Of a stretch of DNA of 64,000 nt, positions 51,504 through 58,587 are shown one piece after another. Numbering within the stretch: the first letter of the stretch is position 1; each line of letters opens with the position of its first letter. Position numbers and translations under genes: made by a program. Below the pieces are notes generated by a model that saw only the letters and a program-made list of their open reading frames with translations, was not told the DNA's origin and searched no databases. Origin of the DNA: Anaerolineales bacterium (GTDB lineage: Bacteria; Chloroflexota; Anaerolineae; Anaerolineales; Villigracilaceae); assembly GCA_019187665.1 (NCBI GenBank), contig JABARH010000002.1, forward strand, positions 1 through 64,000, in the 5' to 3' direction.

Positions 51504-52862
51504 TCATCCCATCTTCTTCTTCATCGAAAACTTCAGCGCGCTCTTGTAGACCATGTTTAATTTTTCGCTCAGCGCCTGCGCTTCGGGGTTGCCCGCGCCC
51601 TGCTGTTCCACCTGCGCGGCGAGTCCGTTCAGCGCTTCGATGAACTGATCGTTGACCGCCTCCGCGTTGTCTGTGAGCATCTTCTCCACCGCGGCCGCGT
51701 CGGGGGCCTCGAGCAATTGTTCGATGAAGGCCACCTCGGGCGGGGGCGCGCTGGCCTGCTGTAACACTTCGATCATCTTTTGCAGTTTGCCCATTGTTGC
51801 ATAATCGTTTTTTTCGGAAGCCTGTTTCAACATCTGCTGAACGATGTCCACTGCGTCCTGCGAGAAGTTTTGCAGGTTGGCTTGTGTCGCGGCGGCGATA
51901 TCGTCTTGTTTGAGCAGCGTCTCCACGAACTGTTGCGCCTGTTTGTAACGCGCTTCGATCTGCCGATCCATCTCGTTGGTGTAATCCAAAAGTCTTTCGC
52001 GGACATGCTCGAGTTTGGTTTTTTCCTCGCCCGAGGCTTTTTCGATTTTGTCGGTCAGCGTTTGGAAGAAGGAATAGTCCATGCCGCCGCGCGCCAGGCC
52101 GACGTACGCGCGGATGCGGGCGTCGCTGGGGGAGGCGATGACGATATCGAGCAGTTTCTCGCGCGTGAGTCCCTGTCCCGCCTCTTGCAGCGACTGCGCG
52201 GCGGCTTCCATTTCGCCGACCGATTCCGCCAACCCGCGTCCGAACTCGGTCTCCTTCAAAAGTTGATCCTGCAACGCGGCCAGCCCTTCGGCCAGTTTGG
52301 GTTGCTGGCTCTGCGCGGCAGATTGGGCGAGACGGCTGAACAGCGCGAAGAATTGCTCGTCGAAGAGTTTTTCGTTTTGCCTGATGATCTCCGTGCGCAC
52401 GTCCGCGCTGGAGGCCTGCAGCAGGCGCTCGATCAACGCGACGCGCTCCTGCTGCGACTTGATCATCTCAGGCGTGACGCCGTCTTTGCCGAGGATCAGT
52501 TCGATCATGGATTCGTAGGTCAAGTTGGCTTTGGGCGAGAGCAGGTAGGCTTTGCGCTTTTCGGCGGGCAGGCGATCCATGACTTGCTTGATCAGCGGGC
52601 CGAATAATTTTTCCTGTTCATTGACGGGCAGTCCCAGCTCGGAAGGGAAGAAGGTGAGCAGGAGTTCTTTTTCGTTGTCGTGATAGACGATGGGTGTGGC
52701 GAGGCGGCCTTCGTATCCGCAATAAGGACAGCGGACGAAGTTGGAGACGCCGCCCAGCAGGCGTTGTTTCGCGCCTGGGTCGGAGGTCACGTCGAAGAGT
52801 TGTTCCACGTTGGCGGGAACGGGCTGGCGGCAGCGCGGGCAGGAGACTTGGGTTTGGGGCAT
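51504..52862 (-). CDS. CpXC-domain protein
   Basis: The protein has 452 residues. The N-terminal zinc-ribbon-like CpXC domain has CPRC (8-11) and CPYC (about 45-48) with LFDVTSDP and GRLATPIVYHD between and after. The long remainder is strongly helical, Glu/Gln-rich with coiled-coil character (about 150-400). Cytoplasmic. The function of the family is unknown. Confidence 0.75.
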   Translation of the reverse strand: MPQTQVSCPRCRQPVPANVEQLFDVTSDPGAKQRLLGGVSNFVRCPYCGYEGRLATPIVYHDNEKELLLTFFPSELGLPVNEQEKLFGPLIKQVMDRLPAEKRKAYLLSPKANLTYESMIELILGKDGVTPEMIKSQQERVALIERLLQASSADVRTEIIRQNEKLFDEQFFALFSRLAQSAAQSQQPKLAEGLAALQDQLLKETEFGRGLAESVGEMEAAAQSLQEAGQGLTREKLLDIVIASPSDARIRAYVGLARGGMDYSFFQTLTDKIEKASGEEKTKLEHVRERLLDYTNEMDRQIEARYKQAQQFVETLLKQDDIAAATQANLQNFSQDAVDIVQQMLKQASEKNDYATMGKLQKMIEVLQQASAPPPEVAFIEQLLEAPDAAAVEKMLTDNAEAVNDQFIEALNGLAAQVEQQGAGNPEAQALSEKLNMVYKSALKFSMKKKMG

Positions 52863-52899
52863 GGGGCGGTTTCCGATTTGTGATTTTGGATTTGGGAGA

Positions 52900-53005
52900 C
52901 GATATTCGATATTCGGTATTCGATATTGGATATTCGGTATTCGATATTCGATACTCGATATTCGATTATCGAATATCGAGTATCGAGTTATCTGCTATCG
53001 AATAC
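52900..53005. repeat. GATATTCG-type octamer array
   Basis: About a dozen units of 7-8 bp (GATATTCG, GTATTCGA, TATCGAAT) form an array in which the left part reads ATATTCGA and the right part its complement TCGAATAT, so it can fold on itself. It lies between the CpXC start and the stop of the peptidase gene, TAG at 53024-53026. Confidence 0.85.
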
Positions 53006-53023
53006 CGAACCCTATTTTACCCG

Positions 53024-54823
53024 CTATCCGAGTAATTTCTCCAGCCGCGTCACATAATCCGCCATCACCTCGAATGCCGCGTCAACGGGTTCGGGAGTCG
53101 TCAAATCCACGCCCGCGCGTTTGAGCACATCCAGCGGATAATCGGAGTTGCCCGCTTTGAGGAAGGAGCCGATGTAATTTTCGACGGCGTTGGGTTCATT
53201 GTTAAGCACGCGTTTGGCGAGGGCGGTGGCGCCCGCTATCCCTGTGGCATACGCATAGACGTAGTAGTCGCTGAACAGGTGGCCGAAGCGGGACCAGGTC
53301 ATGCCGACGTGCTCGCGCTTCACGTTAACTTTTCCGCCGTAGCCCTCGCTGAAAAGATCCGCCATCAGTTCGATCAGCGAGTCGGCGGTGAGGGGCTGGC
53401 CGTTTTCGACGCGGGTGTGAGTCTCGAGTTCGAAGCGGGCGAGGGTGGGCATGATGAAGAAGTAGCGGAAGAAGTTCGACATGGCTTCTTCGATGACGGC
53501 GATTTGAAAATCGCGATCCGTTTTTGTTTTGAGCAGATGCGCGCGCACCATGGCCTGATGGAAGTTGGACGCGACCTCCGCCGCGAAGAGCGAGTAATCC
53601 GCGTAGACGAAGGGTTGGTTCTGCCACGTCAGGTACGAGTGCATGGAGTGACCGAGTTCGTGCGCCAGTGTGGAGAGGCTGAAGACTTCGTCGGAGTAGG
53701 ACATCATAATGAACGGATGTGTGCCAGGCGCGCCCCACGAAAACGCGCCGCTGCGTTTGCCTTTGTTGGGGTACACGTCCACCCAGCGTTCTTCGAGCGC
53801 GCCGTTGCGCAGAATGCCGACGTACTCCTTGCCCATCGGGAGCAGTCCCTCCGCGATCCACTCGACGGCTTGCGTGTACGGCACTTTCGGATGCGTTGGA
53901 ATGAGCGGCGCCCATAAGTCGTAGGGTTCGAGCGTTTCAACTCCCAGCGCTTTGCGGCGGATCTCGAAATAGCGGTGCCACGTGGGCAGGTGTTTCTTGA
54001 ACGTGGCGAGCAGATTGTGGAAGACCTCAACGGGGATGTTGTGTTCGTACAACATCATTTCCAGCGCGTTGCTGTGTTTGCGGACGCGGCTGAGGAAAAC
54101 ATTTTGTTTGATGGACGTGGCGAGATTGGCGGCGAGCGTATTTTTGTAACTGAGCAATGTGGCGTGATAGTTCTCCCACGACTCGCGGCGCGCTTCGCGG
54201 TCGTCCTTGCCCATCAAGTTGAAGATGACCGACTCGGATAGTTCGACCTCGTTACCGTCCTTGTCTTTGATGGACGGAATCTTCATGTCCGCGTTGCGCA
54301 ACAACGAGGACGCTTCGCCCGCCCCCGAAAACGGGTCGGCCAACATCCCAAGGATTTCCTCCACCTCGCCCGAACGGACGTGTTCGTGCTTGCGGAACAG
54401 GTTGTTGAAGAATTGTTCGTAGACGGCGAGACGCGGCTCGTCCTTCATCCACTGCTCGAGTTTCTTCTGTCCAATGGCGAGAATTTCGGGATTCAGGAAC
54501 GCGGCCGTCGCCATAACCTGACCGTAGAGTCCCTGCGCCTTGCCGCTCATCGCCGCGGCTTTCTGGTCGGTGGTGTCCACGGAGTAGGAGAATCCCGCGT
54601 AGACGAAAGCGCGATACATGCGCGCCATCACTCCCTCGATAGACTCGAAGGCAGAGAGCAGGGTCGCGGCGTCTTTCAACGTCCCTTCGAACTTTTTGAT
54701 CTCAGGCAGGGCGGCGAGGATCGAGTCCACTTCGGCAGACCAGGCCTCTGGCGTGGCGAAGACGGACTCGGCATTCCAGGTGTAGGATTTGTCAATGGAA
54801 GAGCGGAGGGGGAGGGAGGACAT
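53024..54823 (-). CDS. pepF: Oligoendopeptidase F (M3B peptidase)
   Basis: The protein has 599 residues from ATG 54823, with AAGGAACC upstream. Zinc motif HELGHSMHSYL (about 385), downstream Glu in the VASNFHQAMVR stretch, and PepF signatures (YSDEVFSLSTLAHELGH; FGHLFSDYYVYAYATGIAGA). Cytoplasmic metallopeptidase cutting 6-17-residue peptides. It marks the left border of the accessory TA region. Confidence 0.93.
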   Translation of the reverse strand: MSSLPLRSSIDKSYTWNAESVFATPEAWSAEVDSILAALPEIKKFEGTLKDAATLLSAFESIEGVMARMYRAFVYAGFSYSVDTTDQKAAAMSGKAQGLYGQVMATAAFLNPEILAIGQKKLEQWMKDEPRLAVYEQFFNNLFRKHEHVRSGEVEEILGMLADPFSGAGEASSLLRNADMKIPSIKDKDGNEVELSESVIFNLMGKDDREARRESWENYHATLLSYKNTLAANLATSIKQNVFLSRVRKHSNALEMMLYEHNIPVEVFHNLLATFKKHLPTWHRYFEIRRKALGVETLEPYDLWAPLIPTHPKVPYTQAVEWIAEGLLPMGKEYVGILRNGALEERWVDVYPNKGKRSGAFSWGAPGTHPFIMMSYSDEVFSLSTLAHELGHSMHSYLTWQNQPFVYADYSLFAAEVASNFHQAMVRAHLLKTKTDRDFQIAVIEEAMSNFFRYFFIMPTLARFELETHTRVENGQPLTADSLIELMADLFSEGYGGKVNVKREHVGMTWSRFGHLFSDYYVYAYATGIAGATALAKRVLNNEPNAVENYIGSFLKAGNSDYPLDVLKRAGVDLTTPEPVDAAFEVMADYVTRLEKLLG

Positions 54824-55072
54824 GATGGTTCCTTTTGGGTTTGGGAGATGGGACGCGGACGAGCGCGGATGGACGCGGTGTTTTTTTAAACACGAAGGTC
54901 GCGAAGGAATTTTTTTTCTTTCTTTGTCGTCTTTGTCTTTCGGCTCTGCGCCTCGGCAACGAGAATCAAATCTTCGCGGCTGCACAAATGGAAAGACCTG
55001 ACATGTCTCCGCGATAGTCTGATGGATTATAGCCGATGTCCACGCGAGGGGTTTGGTCTATCGTGGCGCGGC
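54824..55072. other. Left flank of the accessory region
   Basis: No gene. It holds a GGACGCGGACGAGCGCGGAT segment (54850-54872), the complement of the short flank that follows each histidine-kinase 3'-end copy, and a 27-bp kinase 3'-end scrap at 54952-54978. Confidence 0.55.
54952..54978 (-). pseudogene. Histidine-kinase 3'-end remnant, copy A
   Basis: The minus strand reads GCGAAGATTTGATTCTCGTT then GCCGAG: the kinase end AKICFSLPR with the Cys codon changed to TGA. Only about 27 bp remain. Confidence 0.5.
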
Positions 55073-55144
55073 GACCAGCGGATAGGAAGCGGATAAGCGG
55101 ATGGAGGACGGTGAATCCGCTAATCCGTTTAGAATCCGCTGGTC
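55073..55144. repeat. 72-bp palindromic element, copy 1
   Basis: GACCAGCGGAT...ATCCGCTGGTC arms with further inner pairing (GCGGATAAGCGGAT with ATCCGCTAATCCG) form a long imperfect hairpin. A copy that looks identical lies at 55258-55329. The flanking 60 bp (GTCTGATGGATTAT..GTCCACGCGAGGGGTTTGG) is also shared. Confidence 0.85.
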
Positions 55145-55257
55145 GAGAAATCCTGCAAAAACCTGACACGTCCACCCTGGCGTGCGCTATTGTCCGCGAG
55201 AGTCTGATGGATTATCGCCCGTGTCCACGCGAGGGGTTTGGTTAACTGTGGAACGGC

Positions 55258-55329
55258 GACCAGCGGATAGGAAGCGGATAAGCGGATGGAGGACGGTGAA
55301 TCCGCTAATCCGTTTAGAATCCGCTGGTC
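55258..55329. repeat. 72-bp palindromic element, copy 2
   Basis: Same sequence as 55073-55144, 185 bp further on, with related left flank. It ends 86 bp before the antitoxin gene start. Confidence 0.85.
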
Positions 55330-55403
55330 ATGTCAATTCTGTTTGGGCGGCCTCCCAAAGGAATTTCTGGATGTGTGTTTTCCAGTCTGTCAATTTTTTG
55401 ACG

Positions 55404-55409
55404 TATAAT
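55404..55409 (+). promoter_or_regulatory. -10 box of the first TA module, leaderless type
   Basis: TATAAT ends six bases before ATG 55416, with no ribosome binding site. Confidence 0.5.
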
Positions 55410-55415
55410 CAACGC

Positions 55416-55679
55416 ATGGCAACATACACACGCAATCGGCCAACTTATCGAAAAGTAATTAGCGAAGTCTTGCGTCTCTCCCGCCGCGACCAGCGCAAAT
55501 TACAGGGCGAACTCGCCAAGTTGACGAGTGTCGTCCTGGTTCGGCCTGCCAAGAGTTCTGCGGCGATCCTGTCCGCGCGGAAATTGGCGGACGAGGTGCG
55601 CAAGGAAGTCAAGTCTTCGGCTGGAAAAGAATCGCTCGATGATGCCATGCGACAATTGAGAGGACGAGCGTGGTCATAA
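55416..55679 (+). CDS. Putative antitoxin of a VapBC-like module
   Basis: The protein has 87 residues, basic, mostly helical (YRKVISEVLRLSRRDQRKLQGELAKL; KLADEVRKEVKSSAGKESLDDAMRQLRG). It overlaps the PIN-domain gene by 10 bp, as antitoxins usually do. The family is not recognised. The call rests mainly on position and size. Confidence 0.6.
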   Translation: MATYTRNRPTYRKVISEVLRLSRRDQRKLQGELAKLTSVVLVRPAKSSAAILSARKLADEVRKEVKSSAGKESLDDAMRQLRGRAWS

Positions 55680-56125
55680 TCGACTCGGATGTTCTCCTGC
55701 TGGCCTTTGCCTTTCAGTCAGACAAACGGCAGGATGTGAACAAAGCCTTTCTGGATGCAGTTCAAACTGTCCAACCTGCCACTACAATCTATAACGTGAT
55801 GGAAGTGCTTGGGCAGTTGTCGTTTAATCTCTCGCCCGAAAAACTGGAGAAATGGGAATCGTGGCTGGTCAATGCCTATCAACTAACTGTGATTTGGTCA
55901 GTTGATCCTGATGAGAAGGTTGTTGCTTCGACCTTCCGAGACGAAATCTACGAGCGTCCCTTTGCGAAAATGCGCGAACATCGCATGGCGTTCATGGACG
56001 CCTTGATTCTCGGTCTTGCCGAACGGACGCCAGACGCGGAATGTTTTGTCACGTGGAATGCGAAACATTTCAAGGGGAAATCGTCCCTGCCTGTGATGAC
56101 GCCTGAGGAATATTTGAATCGGTAG
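55670..56125 (+). CDS. PIN-domain ribonuclease toxin (VapC-like)
   Basis: The protein has 151 residues from GTG 55670. PIN acidic residues: Asp in IIDSDVLLLAF, Glu in YNVMEVLGQLS, Asp in MAFMDALILGLAE, and the closing CFVTWNAKHFKGK. VapC-type toxins cut tRNA or rRNA when free of antitoxin. No frameshift or stop: this is the only apparently intact toxin of the three modules in this region. Confidence 0.82.
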   Translation: MVIIDSDVLLLAFAFQSDKRQDVNKAFLDAVQTVQPATTIYNVMEVLGQLSFNLSPEKLEKWESWLVNAYQLTVIWSVDPDEKVVASTFRDEIYERPFAKMREHRMAFMDALILGLAERTPDAECFVTWNAKHFKGKSSLPVMTPEEYLNR

Positions 56126-56140
56126 GAACTGGGTTGAACA

Positions 56141-56440
56141 ATGAATAGCATGTATCAATTGAAGCATAATGACTTGTTCGTCGAATTCACGCGCTATCTC
56201 ACTGCCCATCCCAAATTCAGTGAAGACATTCCCGAAGGTGCGGAAGTAGTTTTGCTGGATACTCGCGACGCGGGCTACACACGTTTTATGCTCAAAACCG
56301 CGCCGAAGACCGATAGGAATGTTGTGTTTGTGGATGTCGGCGAACTTGCGCCAATTCGCTCGCGTGTGAGGAAACCGAGAGTCGTATCCCGTGACGCGGC
56401 CAAAAAATCCGCGACCAAACCGCGAAACTTGAAATCTTAA
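56141..56440 (+). CDS. Small DUF5647-like protein
   Basis: The protein has 99 residues: NDLFVEFTRYLTAHPKFSEDIPEGAEVVLLDTRD, then VVFVDVGELAPIRSRVRKP and a basic tail. The shape matches small proteins of the DUF5647 type as I remember them; this is a tentative name. It follows the toxin gene by 15 bp and ends at a strong terminator, so it probably belongs to the same transcript. Confidence 0.6.
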   Translation: MNSMYQLKHNDLFVEFTRYLTAHPKFSEDIPEGAEVVLLDTRDAGYTRFMLKTAPKTDRNVVFVDVGELAPIRSRVRKPRVVSRDAAKKSATKPRNLKS

Positions 56441-56443
56441 ACC

Positions 56444-56476
56444 AAACGGCCTCCGATTTTTTCGGAGGCCGTTTTT
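56444..56476 (+). terminator. Terminator of the first TA module
   Basis: A 13-bp perfect stem AAACGGCCTCCGA/TCGGAGGCCGTTT with a T5 loop is followed by TTT. Confidence 0.85.
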
Positions 56477-56499
56477 TCTTTGTGTAAATCCGCGTAAAT

Positions 56500-56620
56500 C
56501 CGCGCTCGTCCGCGTCCCATTTCACCTCGGCAACGAGAAGCAAATCTTCGCCCCCGTGCCTGTCCCCGCGGGCGAGTCTGCCCAGATGCGTCCGCCGTGG
56601 GCTTCGACGATGGCGCGGGG
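56500..56620 (-). pseudogene. Histidine-kinase 3'-end remnant, copy B, with flank
   Basis: The minus strand encodes RAIVEAHGGRIWADSPAGTG then GAKICFSLPR and a stop (56620-56526), the C-terminus of the kinase at 58588. The CCGCGCTCGTCCGCGTCC flank that follows the real kinase gene is also present (56500-56517). Protein-level match is near complete while many third codon positions differ from the real gene. Confidence 0.8.
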
Positions 56621-56621
56621 A

Positions 56622-56698
56622 ACCGTCCACGAATTTTACACGAATAAACGAATGAGGGCGGCTTGATTCGCGCATTCGCGGTTTTATTCGTGGACGGT
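56622..56698. repeat. Inverted repeat element
   Basis: Perfect 13-bp arms ACCGTCCACGAAT/ATTCGTGGACGGT enclose ATTCG/CGAAT-rich sequence, of the type seen in other spacers of the window. Confidence 0.7.
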
Positions 56699-56724
56699 AC
56701 ACCAACGGATGAAAATCCCTGCGG

Positions 56725-56730
56725 TATAAT
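56725..56730 (+). promoter_or_regulatory. -10 box of the MNT-HEPN module, leaderless type
   Basis: TATAAT ends six bases before ATG 56737. Confidence 0.5.
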
Positions 56731-56736
56731 CACCCC

Positions 56737-57063
56737 ATGGCACCTCGCCCTCGAGTCCGCGCTTTGAAATTGGCCTCCGAAGTTCGCCAGCGACTGACGC
56801 AGGCGTTGGGGCAACCTGTCAAGGTGATTCTGTTTGGGTCACAGGCGCGCGGCGACGCGACCCGCGATTCGGATATTGATCTGTTCGTGATTCTCCCCAA
56901 ATTGGATGACCAGACCCGTTTTCTCGTGTCCGATGTTACCTGGGAAGTGGGTTTCGAGGCGGGCAAGGTTATCTCGGCGATCCCGACCACCCAGGAAAAA
57001 ATGAAACGCTATGGCTTCATGCCGCTTTATAGGAACGTGAAAAAAGAGGGGATTCCTGCATGA
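56737..57063 (+). CDS. Minimal nucleotidyltransferase antitoxin (MNT/MntA-like)
   Basis: The protein has 108 residues. Signature ILFGSQARGDATRDSDIDLFVIL (GSx9DxD) is intact. In MNT-HEPN modules this protein neutralises the HEPN RNase by AMPylation. Its end overlaps the HEPN start by 4 bp (ATGA). Confidence 0.88.
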   Translation: MAPRPRVRALKLASEVRQRLTQALGQPVKVILFGSQARGDATRDSDIDLFVILPKLDDQTRFLVSDVTWEVGFEAGKVISAIPTTQEKMKRYGFMPLYRNVKKEGIPA

Positions 57064-57472
57064 AGAAAGAGCCGCCCTACTCGAAAGAGTTGATCCAATA
57101 CCGCATGGAGCGCGCCCGTGAAACCTTGGACACGGCGCAACTCCTGCGCGACCAAAACGCGGATACGGCAAGCATTGTCAACCGCGCCTATTACGCCATG
57201 TTCTATGCCGCGCTTGCCATCCTTGCGGCCGTTGGCGAGGAAACATCGAAACACAGCGGCGTGCTGGCGTTGTTCGACAGACACTTCGTCAAGACAGGCG
57301 TCCTGCCAAAAGAAATGGGGAAGTTCCTGCACTGCACACCGCCTTCGACACGCGTCAAACGGGGGACTACGAAGACAAACTTGAAATCTCACGCGCAATG
57401 GCGGAACGGATGGTGGAATTCGCCGTTCAGTTTGTCAACTCTATCGAGGAAAAGCTTCGAGATCAATTGTGA
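57060..57472 (+). pseudogene. HEPN-domain toxin broken by a 5-bp duplication
   Basis: The first 90 residues are a HEPN domain (YRMERARETLDTAQLLRDQ, IVNRAYYAMFYAALAIL, HSGVLALFDRHFVKTG). At 57328-57337 TGCAC occurs twice in a row; removing one copy restores FLHTAFDTRQTGDYEDKLEI to a TGA at 57470-57472 (135 residues), a normal HEPN C-terminus. As it stands the frame shifts and runs to 57479 with an unrelated Ser/Arg-rich tail. Either a toxin inactivation or a phase-variable switch. Confidence 0.85.
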
Positions 57473-57535
57473 TTGCTAAGGGGATATGAATTACGGGGCA
57501 ATGGAACGAGCCGATTCATATATTTCAAAAAAATT
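57473..57535. other. Short spacer without a gene
   Basis: Nothing recognised apart from the start of the palindrome that follows. Confidence 0.3.
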
Positions 57536-57624
57536 GTCCGTCACTGCGAGAAGGGCGATCTTCCCGACGAAGCAGTCTCCGCGCCGTGCGAGGGGATTGC
57601 TTCGCTTCGCTCGCAATGACGGAC
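57536..57624. repeat. 89-bp palindromic element
   Basis: GTCCGTCACTGCGAG/CTCGCAATGACGGAC arms (one mismatch) enclose CGAAGCAGTCTCC...GGGATTGCTTCGCTTC. This kind of TCATTGCGAG...GAAGCAATC palindrome is known from many bacterial genomes as a dispersed non-autonomous element; the assignment is from memory. Confidence 0.75.
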
Positions 57625-57644
57625 GTCAGGCTTTCCGCGTTCCT

Positions 57645-57776
57645 CCGCGCTCGTCCGCGTCCCAACTACCTCGGCAACGAGAAGCAAATCTTTGCGCCCG
57701 TCCCCGCCCCTACGGGCGAGTCTGCCCAGATGCGTCCGCCGTGGGCTTCGACGATGGCGCGGGCGAGGTAAGTTGG
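57645..57776 (-). pseudogene. Histidine-kinase 3'-end remnant, copy C, with flank
   Basis: The minus strand (57776-57669) encodes YLARAIVEAHGGRIWADSPV then GAGTGAKICFSLPR and TAG, identical in protein to the last 34 residues of the kinase. About one base in six differs from the real gene, mainly at silent sites. The CCGCGCTCGTCCGCGTCC flank is at 57645-57662. It ends abruptly eight bases before the PIN pseudogene stop. Confidence 0.88.
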
Positions 57777-57783
57777 TTCTCTG

Positions 57784-58218
57784 TTAGGGGGCGACGACTT
57801 TGTCGGCCAGAATCGGATTCACCCTGCGAAAATCTTTTTCATTGAGCGTGACCACAAGATCAACTTTGGCATTTTCAGCGGCGCGCAAGATGAGCGCGTC
57901 GTAGGTCGCTCCGCCGAGGATGCCAAGTTCAGTCAGTTGGTCAACTACGTGGAGATAGTCTTCCGAAGACAAGGAAACGATCTCGAGTTTTTCGGCGACG
58001 TTTTTCTAAATGAGTTATTGCGTATCGGTTGGGGAAATTGGAGGATCAACAGGCAGGGTTGTGCGGATGGAATAAAGTTCCGCGAGAGTGTGCGCCGCGA
58101 CTACACCTTTGTCCGCTCCGCTGGTCACCCGATTGAACCACGTTTTTCCCCGTTCATGCGCGGGATGCGCCTCAACCATTGCGGCGACCAAAACGGACGT
58201 ATCCAACAGGATTTTCAC
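57784..58218 (-). pseudogene. PIN-domain toxin with two in-frame stop codons
   Basis: One frame carries the whole gene: ILLDTSVLVAAMVEAHPAHERG (PIN Asp), AAHTLAELYSIRT (Glu), then TAA (58015-58017) and TAG (58006-58008) three codons apart, then KNVAEKLEIVSLSSEDYLHV, GATYDALILRAAE (Asp) and LVVTLNEKDFRRV. Without the stops it would be a normal 144-residue VapC-like toxin. The 4-bp overlap with the antitoxin is intact. Most likely a silenced toxin. Confidence 0.85.
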
Positions 58219-58493
58219 AGGCCAACTCGTTGCAGAAGATCAAAGACGCGGCGGTCGCGCTCGTTACGCGTGGCATTTGTGAGATCGCCGAGGGCGGTCA
58301 CGCGGGCGACCAACATCCCGTCTTTTTCCACGAGCGTGGTTGGCTTGGATGCGACACGAAGTTGAAGGCCTCCCTTGTCGCCTTTTTCCACAACCAACAT
58401 CATCCCAGGCGCGAGGTGCAATTTCTCGCGCAAAGAGGCGGGTACGAAGATGCGTCCCAATTCATCTAAAGAAATTTGGATTTGCTGGTTCAT
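58215..58493 (-). CDS. AbrB/MazE-type antitoxin
   Basis: The protein has 92 residues. SpoVT-AbrB swapped-hairpin DNA-binding motif ISLDELGRIFVPASLREKLHLAPGMMLVVE at the N-terminus, then a toxin-binding helical tail. It represses its own operon in known modules. Overlaps the PIN gene by ATGA. Confidence 0.85.
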   Translation of the reverse strand: MNQQIQISLDELGRIFVPASLREKLHLAPGMMLVVEKGDKGGLQLRVASKPTTLVEKDGMLVARVTALGDLTNATRNERDRRVFDLLQRVGL

Positions 58494-58564
58494 TTGTCAA
58501 CTCCGTTCACAGTGGCTAAATTATACGACAAATGGCGGAAAGAAATCAAAAAATCCGCGTCCAT

Positions 58565-58582
58565 CCGCGCTCGTCCGCGTCC
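58565..58582. repeat. GC-rich flank of the kinase gene end (copies at 57645, 56500)
   Basis: CCGCGCTCGTCCGCGTCC lies six bases beyond the kinase stop codon. The same 18-mer follows copies B and C of the kinase end, and its complement occurs at 54855-54872. Confidence 0.8.
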
Positions 58583-58587
58583 TGAAT

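Noticed and set aside
54952..57776. Separate short peptides from the kinase-end copies
   Set aside because: They lack start codons and promoters; they are fragments of a gene end.
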